Shown here one piece after another: positions 1-5,700 of a DNA stretch of 6,328 bases (within the stretch, counting starts at the first letter, position 1; each line of letters opens with the position of its first letter). The stretch comes from Thermoplasmata archaeon. GTDB taxonomy: Archaea; Thermoplasmatota; Thermoplasmata; Lutacidiplasmatales; UBA184. The notes below the pieces were generated by a model. That model worked only from the letters and a program-made list of their open reading frames with translations. It did no database searches and was not told the DNA's origin. A program made the translations under genes and the position numbers. Location: positions 1-6,328 of the forward strand of contig JASHWL010000081.1 of NCBI GenBank assembly GCA_030044105.1, written 5' to 3'.

Positions 1-410
1 GGCCACCAACGCTTGTGGCGGGTCTCGAGGAGCAGCATCGTGCCGATCGGCGCACTGGCGGCGGAGGCGAGGCCCTCGACGATGTTCAGCCAGAAGTACG
101 TGAGCAGGTTCTGCGCGAGCGCGATCGCGATGATCGCCGCGCCGGTGGCGAGGAACGAGCCGACCAGGAAGTACTTCCGGTGGGCCACGCGATCGGAGAG
201 GTTGCCCCACAGGATCGTGAACGGCACCTGGCTCATCGCCGACGCCGCGATGATGATCGTGACCGCGAACGCGGAGGCGGAGAACTTCTGCAGCGCGAGC
301 AGCGGGATGAGCGGCGTCGCGATCCCGTCCGAGATCGCGAGCGGCAGGTACGCGAGGAACCACAGGTCGCTCGACGAGGGCCGGATGGTCGCGCGGGCCT
401 TGATGTCCAT
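1..410 (-). CDS. MFS transporter, N-terminal part (runs off left edge)
   Basis: This is the first 136 residues of an integral-membrane transporter of the major facilitator superfamily; the rest lies left of the window. The ATG at 410-408 is chosen because a short hydrophilic leader (MDIKARATIRPSSSD) leads directly into the first membrane span, and no other in-frame ATG, GTG or TTG is found back to about 480. Hydrophobic spans lie near residues 17-39, 46-68, 80-100 and from about 102. Between spans 2 and 3 is the loop GNLSDRVAHRK (residues 69-79), a good match to MFS motif A (G-x-L-x-D-R-x-x-R-[RK]), which fixes the family. Pfam-type MFS_1 proteins are usually near 400 residues, so about two thirds is missing. 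Substrate and direction cannot be told from this part. The gene is 119 bp downstream of the metallopeptidase gene on the same strand, with a TATA-like element in the gap, so it is probably transcribed on its own. Confidence 0.88.
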   Translation of the reverse strand, partial: MDIKARATIRPSSSDLWFLAYLPLAISDGIATPLIPLLALQKFSASAFAVTIIIAASAMSQVPFTILWGNLSDRVAHRKYFLVGSFLATGAAIIAIALAQNLLTYFWLNIVEGLASAASAPIGTMLLLETRHKRWW

Positions 411-460
411 GACCGAGCCGGGTTCTCGCCGGAGCGGAGCGAGGATGCCGGGGCTCGCGG

Positions 461-467
461 CATAAAG
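461..467 (-). promoter_or_regulatory. TATA-like element upstream of the MFS gene
   Basis: Read on the minus strand this is CTTTATG, the only clearly A/T-containing stretch in the 119-bp gap (411-529) between the metallopeptidase stop and the MFS start. It lies about 51-57 nt upstream of the MFS ATG. If transcription starts about 26 nt downstream of it, the leader would be roughly 25 nt. No strong Shine-Dalgarno motif is visible in that leader; GGCGAG is the closest. The rest of the gap is GC-rich with no hairpin or T-run that I can support. The call rests on composition and position only. Confidence 0.35.
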
Positions 468-529
468 GCAAGGTTCCTCGGGAACCGTCGCGCGGTCGCG
501 CGTCGGTCCCGGAAGCGACGCCGGCGGGT

Positions 530-1111
530 TCAGCGCTCGGGAACGCCGAGCTCCGCGAGGAGCTCGCGGTGCTCGTCCTCGGTGATCCACTCGACCTTGA
601 GATAGTCCCGCAGGAACTCGTCCGAGACGCCCATCCCCCGCGCCGCGTCGACGACCAGCCGGTACGCCTCGACCTCCGTCCAGCGCTTCACGTAGCTCAC
701 GCCGGGGGGCCAGAGGTCCGCGCCGTCCCGCCGCTGGACCACGTGCCGGAGCTCGTGGTAGATGTCCATGAACAGCATGAGTTCGGAGCTCTCGCGGAGA
801 TGGCTCGCTCCGACCACGATGCAGTCGGTCTCGCGCGAGACCACCGGACGCCACCTGCGCCGCCGCGCCCCGGTCGGGAGCTCGCGCGGTGCCACGTACA
901 TCCACATGTCCTCGTCGACCACCTCGACGCAGGTGTCCTGGAACAGGCGCTCCCGCCGGGCCGCGTCCTCCTCGAGACGCGGGGCGAGCGGGAGGCGGTC
1001 GAGCCCGGGGAACGCCGCGAGCAGCGGGTGCCGGCCCACGGGCAGATCGCGGACCACGCGGAACCCTTTCGGGACGGGGGGTACGCTCGCGCGCGCGCGG
1101 GCCGGCGGCAT
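530..1111 (-). CDS. Putative small zinc metallopeptidase with HELRH motif
   Basis: A 193-residue protein with no signal peptide or membrane span, so presumably cytoplasmic. Residues 119-123 are HELRH, inside a hydrophobic helix (LMLFMDIYHELRHVVQR), the HExxH zinc-binding signature in which the two His bind zinc and the Glu activates water. A second conserved-looking segment, WTEVEAYRLVVDAAR (residues 144-158), places E146 and E148 23 and 25 residues after the second His. Either could be the third ligand of a gluzincin-type site. I do not recognise the exact family, and substrate is unknown. The ATG at 1111 is preferred because a TATA-like box sits about 26 nt upstream, as expected for a leaderless archaeal mRNA. 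The reading frame stays open upstream to 1990, but that stretch is antisense to the peptidase gene on the other strand and reads as low-complexity Arg/Pro-rich sequence. The start lies 99 bp from the divergent P1-peptidase start. A metal-dependent but non-peptidase role is possible. Confidence 0.75.
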   Translation of the reverse strand: MPPARARASVPPVPKGFRVVRDLPVGRHPLLAAFPGLDRLPLAPRLEEDAARRERLFQDTCVEVVDEDMWMYVAPRELPTGARRRRWRPVVSRETDCIVVGASHLRESSELMLFMDIYHELRHVVQRRDGADLWPPGVSYVKRWTEVEAYRLVVDAARGMGVSDEFLRDYLKVEWITEDEHRELLAELGVPER

Positions 1112-1132
1112 CGGTCGGGCCCAGCGTGGTCG

Positions 1133-1141
1133 AAAGATAAG
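1133..1141 (-). promoter_or_regulatory. TATA box of the metallopeptidase gene (leaderless geometry)
   Basis: On the minus strand the sequence reads CTTATCTTT, an A/T-rich island in a GC-rich surrounding. Its centre is 26 nt upstream of the ATG at 1111, which would put the transcription start at or next to the start codon. Archaeal TATA boxes usually sit about 25-27 nt before transcription start, and leaderless mRNAs are common in archaea. No Shine-Dalgarno motif is needed or seen. This spacing is the main reason for choosing the 1111 start. Confidence 0.5.
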
Positions 1142-1210
1142 GAGCGCTCCCGCGGTGACGGCGACGCCACCGACCGTGGCCCTTTTCGGGGGCGGGGCCT
1201 CCCCGGGGCG

Positions 1211-2164
1211 ATGGCGGCCCGGCCTCGAACGATCACGTTCGTCCGGGGCGTGCGGGCGGCGCACGCGACGGCGCCGGACGGATCGACCGGCGTGACCGTC
1301 GTCCGGTTCGATCCACCCGCCTCCGTGTTCGTGGACGTCCGGGGCGGCGCGAGCGGCACGTTCGACACGGCATCGCTGTCGGTCGACGCGACGTTCGGCC
1401 GGCGGTGGGCGATCTTCTTCTCCGGTGGCTCGCTCTACGGCCTCGACGCGGGGCGGGGGATCCGGGTCCGCGTCCTCGAGGAGGGGGGAGGGTCCGCCGT
1501 CTTCGGGAACCCGAACCCGGTCGTCGCGATCTCGGGCGCGATCCTGTTCGACCTCCCGCGGGTCCTGGGCCCGATCCCGGACTACCTGCCGCTGGGGTAC
1601 GAGGCGACACGCCGCGCCGATCGCCGACCGGTCGAGGAAGGGCGGATCGGGGCGGGCGCGGGGGCCACGGTCGGAAAGTACCGGGGGCGGACGCACGCGA
1701 TGCCGGGGGGCGTGGGTTCGAGCGCACGCGCGGTCCCGGGCTACGGCCGCGTGGGCGCGCTCGTGGTCGTGAACGCGGTCGGCGCGGTCCGGGACCCCAG
1801 GACGGGACGCTGGGTCGCGGGGGCGCGAGGCCCCGGCGGGCGGATCCTGCCCCCGGAGGGTCGGGAGCTCGCCCGCGCTCGTCCGACCGGCACGACCCTC
1901 ACGCTCGTCGCCTGCGACTCCGTGCTGGACCGTCCCTCCCTGGCCCGGGCCGCCGCCATCGCCCACGCCGGGGTGGGCGCGGCCGTGCATCCGTACCAGA
2001 GCGCGACCGACGGGGACGCTCTGTTCTTCGCCTCGACCGGGGTGGAACGACCCCGGCGCGGCGACGCTCGACCGATGGAGGCCGCCGACCGTATCGGGGC
2101 GGTCGCGGCCGAGCTCGTGGCGGAGGCGGCCGTGCGCGCGGTCACCGTGGGCCGCGAGCGCTGA
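1211..2164 (+). CDS. P1 family (DmpA/NylC-type, S58) self-cleaving aminopeptidase
   Basis: A 317-residue Ntn-like hydrolase of peptidase family P1/S58, whose members (DmpA, BapA, NylC) cleave themselves into alpha and beta chains and use the new N-terminal Ser/Thr to hydrolyse peptides, D-amino-acid amides, beta-peptides or nylon oligomers. Family hallmarks appear in order: GAGAGATVGK (147-156), a Gly-rich MPGGVGSS (164-171), GALVVVNAVG (182-191), the cleavage region TGTTLTLVACD (226-236) and TDGDALFFASTG (266-277). The predicted cut is Gly227|Thr228. Asp267 and Asp269 lie 39 and 41 residues after Thr228, the same spacing as I recall for NylC Thr267/Asp306/Asp308; Lys156 and Asn188 fit NylC Lys189 and Asn219. 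Length suits the family. No signal peptide is seen, so it is probably cytoplasmic. The ATG at 1211 is chosen because upstream codons overlap the opposite gene and lose family character. It has a weak CCTTTTCG box about 26 nt upstream. Its stop abuts the convergent regulator's stop. Substrate is not predictable. Confidence 0.9.
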   Translation: MAARPRTITFVRGVRAAHATAPDGSTGVTVVRFDPPASVFVDVRGGASGTFDTASLSVDATFGRRWAIFFSGGSLYGLDAGRGIRVRVLEEGGGSAVFGNPNPVVAISGAILFDLPRVLGPIPDYLPLGYEATRRADRRPVEEGRIGAGAGATVGKYRGRTHAMPGGVGSSARAVPGYGRVGALVVVNAVGAVRDPRTGRWVAGARGPGGRILPPEGRELARARPTGTTLTLVACDSVLDRPSLARAAAIAHAGVGAAVHPYQSATDGDALFFASTGVERPRRGDARPMEAADRIGAVAAELVAEAAVRAVTVGRER

Positions 2165-2743
2165 TCAGGGCGGGGCGCCGCGGCGGAACGAGCGGCCGCG
2201 CAGGCCGCGGATGAGATCGGCCTTGGTCGCGATCCCGTCCGGCACACCCCGGCGCACGACGAGCACCGCGGGGTACCGGGAGAAGAGGGCCGGCAGGAGC
2301 TCGGCCGGGAACTCCTCGCCGACCATCGGATAGGGGCTCTCCATCACCTCGCCGACCCGCCGCCGCTTCCCGTCGGGGGTGGCGAGCGCGCGCAGCAGCG
2401 CCGATTCGGACAGCGCGCCGACGACCCGATGGCCGTCGACGACGGGCAGCTGCGAGAACGCGCCGCCTTCGAGCCGCTGCGCGGCGGTGGCGAGCAGGGC
2501 CGACGACTCGATCGTCACGAGCGGCCGGTGCGCGATCTCGCCGATCGTGAGGTGCGGCGCCGCCGACCCCTCCTGGGCCTCGAGGAAGGCGAGGATCCGC
2601 TGCACGAGCTCGTACGAGGGCCGGATGCGGCCGCGCTCGATGCGCGAGAGGGTGGCGTCGCTCTTGCCGATCGCGCGGGCGAGCTGGCCCAGCGAGATGC
2701 CGAGGGCGAGCCGCCGCTTGCGGATCTCCGCGATCGTTTCCAT
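2165..2743 (-). CDS. XRE-type transcriptional regulator with paired CBS domains
   Basis: A 192-residue cytoplasmic regulator. Residues 4-57 form an XRE/Cro-like helix-turn-helix: helix 2 is SLGQLARAIG (17-26) and the recognition helix is SDATLSRIERG (28-38), followed by the typical RPSYELVQRIL helix. Two CBS domains follow, at about 67-121 (starting TIGEIAHRPLVTIESSA, with the turn LPVVDGHRVVGAL) and 129-184 (VGEVMESPYPMV to KADLIRGL). CBS pairs usually bind adenosine-containing ligands such as AMP, ATP or SAM and change the activity of the attached domain. This matches the archaeal HTH-plus-CBS family (COG3620-like), so ligand-controlled DNA binding is expected, with targets unknown. The ATG at 2743 begins the family-like METIAEIRKRRLALG; the longer open frame to 2905 is Arg/Pro-rich shadow of the surface-protein tail. 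The gene starts 31 bp after the surface-protein stop on the same strand, with no TATA-like element in the gap, so co-transcription is likely. Its stop abuts the P1 peptidase stop. Confidence 0.9.
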   Translation of the reverse strand: METIAEIRKRRLALGISLGQLARAIGKSDATLSRIERGRIRPSYELVQRILAFLEAQEGSAAPHLTIGEIAHRPLVTIESSALLATAAQRLEGGAFSQLPVVDGHRVVGALSESALLRALATPDGKRRRVGEVMESPYPMVGEEFPAELLPALFSRYPAVLVVRRGVPDGIATKADLIRGLRGRSFRRGAPP

Positions 2744-2774
2744 CGGGTCGGCCGGGCTCGCCCCGGACGGGTCG

Positions 2775-5700
2775 TCAGCCGCCGCTCGGCGGGCTGGGGG
2801 GCGTCGGACCTCCCTCCGACCAGGGCTGCTCACCGGGCGCCGGGGGCGCGGCGCTCGCGCCCGCCGGGGGCGGGGACCAGGCGGGCGGCGGAGTGCTGGC
2901 GGCACCGCCGCGGCCCTTGCGCGCGAGGAGCGCGAACGCGATCACCGCGAGCGCGGCCGCGATCACGAGCCCGGCGACGAGGCCGTAGATGAGCGTGTTG
3001 TTCGAGCTCGAGGAGGACGACGACGGAGTGGCCGAGATCGCGATGTACGACGCCACCGGGCCGCCGGCCACCGTGAAGGGCTGGGCGGGCGTGGCGACGT
3101 ATCCGGTCGGCACCGTGACCGAGAAGGAGTACGTGCCGTTCGGCAGCGAGAACGCGAGCGCCGCTCCGGTGGACGACTGCGGGGCGCCGTTGATCGTCAC
3201 GGTCCACAAGCCGCCCGCGGGTAGCCCGCTCTGCTGGAACGACACCGTGTAGTTCACGGTCGCGTAGACGTAGGCGACGGTCGTCGCGGCTCCGTCCACG
3301 GTGAACGTCCCGGTCGTGGGCGTGGTCGCGAGGAACCCGCCGCGGTCGACCGCGACCGAGAAGGCGTACGTCCCGTTCGTCAGGTCCCCGACCGCGAAGG
3401 TTTGCGTACCCGCGGAGGTCACCGCGAAGGCGCCGGACGCGAAGGCGGGCGTGCCCGTGGAGTTCACGTACCACATCATCCCGACGGCGAGGCCATTCTC
3501 GGAGAAGCTCACTGCGTACGTGGGCTCCGCGAAGGTCACGGCGATCGTCTCCGACGTGCCCGACGTGGTCACGGATCCGGACGAAGGCGACACCTGCGTG
3601 TAGGTGCCCACCGCCGGGATCGCATAGGGGAAGGTCACGGGCACGATGTTCGAGGGGTAGACGACGATCGACGCCGGCGCGACGGCCGTGAGCACGCTCC
3701 CGTTGAACGTGACGGACCAGGTCGTGCCCGCGGGGAGCCCGGACTCCTCGAAGGTGATCGCGTAGGCCGTCCACGCCGTGCCCAGCGGGTACTCGTCGAG
3801 ATACCCGGAGCTGCCGGATTGGGACGGGACCTCGTAGGGCGGCGAGCAGACGTAGCTGCAGCTCGTGCCAGTGTAGCCGGTCCAGTAGTTGCCCCCGATC
3901 GGCAGCGGCGCGTTGTAGACCCCGGAGAGCGGCGCGCTGTCGAACAGGTCCAGGAACGCCGGGCCGTCCGTCTCGAGGTTGTTGTGGTAGAACTCGGAGA
4001 AGCTGTCGTTGGTCAGCCAGACGGTCGGCGTGCCGAGCAGGTCGTTCGCGATGAAGTCCGCGAGCGAGTTGTTGACGGCGACCCACTTCGAGTTGCTGAG
4101 GTCGTTGTCCTCCAGGATCGCCACGGACTCGAAGTCGGACATGTCGACCTCGAGCGAAGCGTTGGAGCCGGACGCGTTGTTCCCGTCCACCAGGACCTGG
4201 GCGTCGTCGTCGCTGATGTTGATCGCCACGTTGGCGTCCGTGACCTGATTGTCCTGGATCGTCAGGTTGGCGTCGTCCGTGGCCAGGATGCCGAATCCCT
4301 GGGCGGCGGAGATCGTGCTCCCGACCACGGCGACCGGCCCGGCGCTGTTGGTGACCTGCACCCCGTACTGCACGGGATCCTGGATCGTGTTGTTGTACAC
4401 GAGGGTCTGGGCGATCTCGGAGTCCGAGTCGAGGATCCCCGTGCCGAGGCCCCCGGCGATCGTGTTGTTCGCCACGTACCCGACCGTGCCCGACTCGTCC
4501 ACCAGATAGAGCCCGATCCCGGTCGCGCTGTAGGCCGTGTCGTTGCCGAGGAACTGGTTATCGACGGCCGTCAGACCGTTCGCCGACTCCTCGAAGGCCG
4601 CTCCGTAATCGCTGACGTTGTCGAAGACGTTGCCTTCGAGGAGGGTCGTTCCGAGCACTCCCATCGAGACCGCGCCGGCGTAGAAGCCGCCCTCGAACAC
4701 GTTGTCGACGATGCTCAGGTTGCCCCCGCCCTCGGCCCAGAACAGGCCGAACGTCTCCACGAACGCGATCGCGGGTTTCGAGAAGACGTTGCCCCAGATG
4801 ACCGAGTTGCCGAGCGCCTCCTGGTCGAGATCCACACCGCCGGCGGTGACGTTGGTGAACGCGTTGTCCGAGATGTTGAGGTCGGAGAACGCGAACGTGA
4901 GATAGATTCCCACGAACAGGCCCCCGCCGAAGTCGTTGTCGGAGATGACGCTCGGGCCCGCGAGGTAGTCGTCCACATAGATCCCGTAGACGAAAGTGTC
5001 GGCCGTCGACGCGTTCGCGCCGAGCGCGTTACCGGAGACGAACGAGGCGCCTTCGGTCTCGAAGATGAGGATCGCATCGTCGAGCGCGGCCACCGCGTTG
5101 TTCCCCCGGACGATCAGGGTCCCGTTGACGACGTACAGATCGAGACCGTACAGGAAGCCGCCGGTGATCTGGTTCCCGACGATCGAGAGGACACCGTTGC
5201 TGTATCCGACGTAGATCCCGGCGGACGGCCCGGTGGTGTTCACGTCGAGGTCGTTCGAGACGATCGTGGCCCCGCTGGAGACCGCGACGTCGAGGGCCTC
5301 GTACGAGGTATTGGTGATGACGTTCCGCGCGACCGTCAGCGTGCCCCCGCTCGAGGAGAACAGCACGCCGGTGCCGTATCCCCCCGAGAGGCGATTCCCG
5401 GCGATGGTGACCGCCCCGATCGCGCCCTCGAGGTTGATGCCGATCGCCGAGGGCTCCGCAGCCGCGAGCGCGAACGAGTTCCCGGTGATGTTCAACGCGC
5501 CGGGTTGGGAGGCGTCGATGCCATCCAGGGTGACGTTCTCGATGTCGTTGTCCCGGATCGTGACCCCCGAGCCGAAGTATCCCTCGGCCTCGCCGACGCC
5601 GTACTCGAGCCCGCCCGTGAGATCGTTGTGCGAGATCAGCATGCTCCCGGTCGGCGCCGAGACGTAGACCCCGTAGGCGTTGGTGCCGCTGAGGTTGTTC

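Noticed and set aside
411..529. Possible small RNA or terminator between the metallopeptidase and MFS genes
   Set aside because: No stable hairpin, T-run or tRNA-like pattern could be made out; only a TATA-like element is supportable.
1088..1099. Alternating CG tract (six CG units) as a possible structural or regulatory element
   Set aside because: It encodes Ala-Arg repeats near the N-terminus of the metallopeptidase and is short; in DNA this GC-rich it is unremarkable, though it could be slippage-prone.
569..1210. Upstream extension of the P1 peptidase frame on the plus strand
   Set aside because: This stretch is antisense to the HELRH protein and has no P1-family similarity; family-like sequence begins only just after 1211.
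1112..1990. Upstream extension of the metallopeptidase frame, giving a 486-residue protein
   Set aside because: The added part is Arg/Pro/Asp-rich low-complexity sequence lying antisense to the well-supported P1 peptidase. GC-rich DNA leaves such frames open by chance, and the promoter-like spacing favours the 1111 start.
1405..2214. Alternative plus-strand frame across the P1 gene, rich in Arg and Gly
   Set aside because: Its composition is that of an out-of-frame read of GC-rich coding DNA, while the other frame matches P1 motifs from end to end.
2744..2905. Longer start for the XRE-CBS regulator
   Set aside because: The additional residues overlap the surface-protein C-terminus, are Arg/Pro-rich, and precede a start (METIAEIRKRR) typical of this family.
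3003..3023. Seven-Ser stretch as a slippage-prone simple repeat
   Set aside because: The Ser codons are mixed (TCG, TCC, AGC), so this is a selected linker, not a DNA microsatellite.
2379..3224. Long plus-strand open frames opposite the regulator and the surface-protein tail
   Set aside because: They are Arg/Ala/Gly-rich shadows of the real minus-strand genes, with no recognisable domain.
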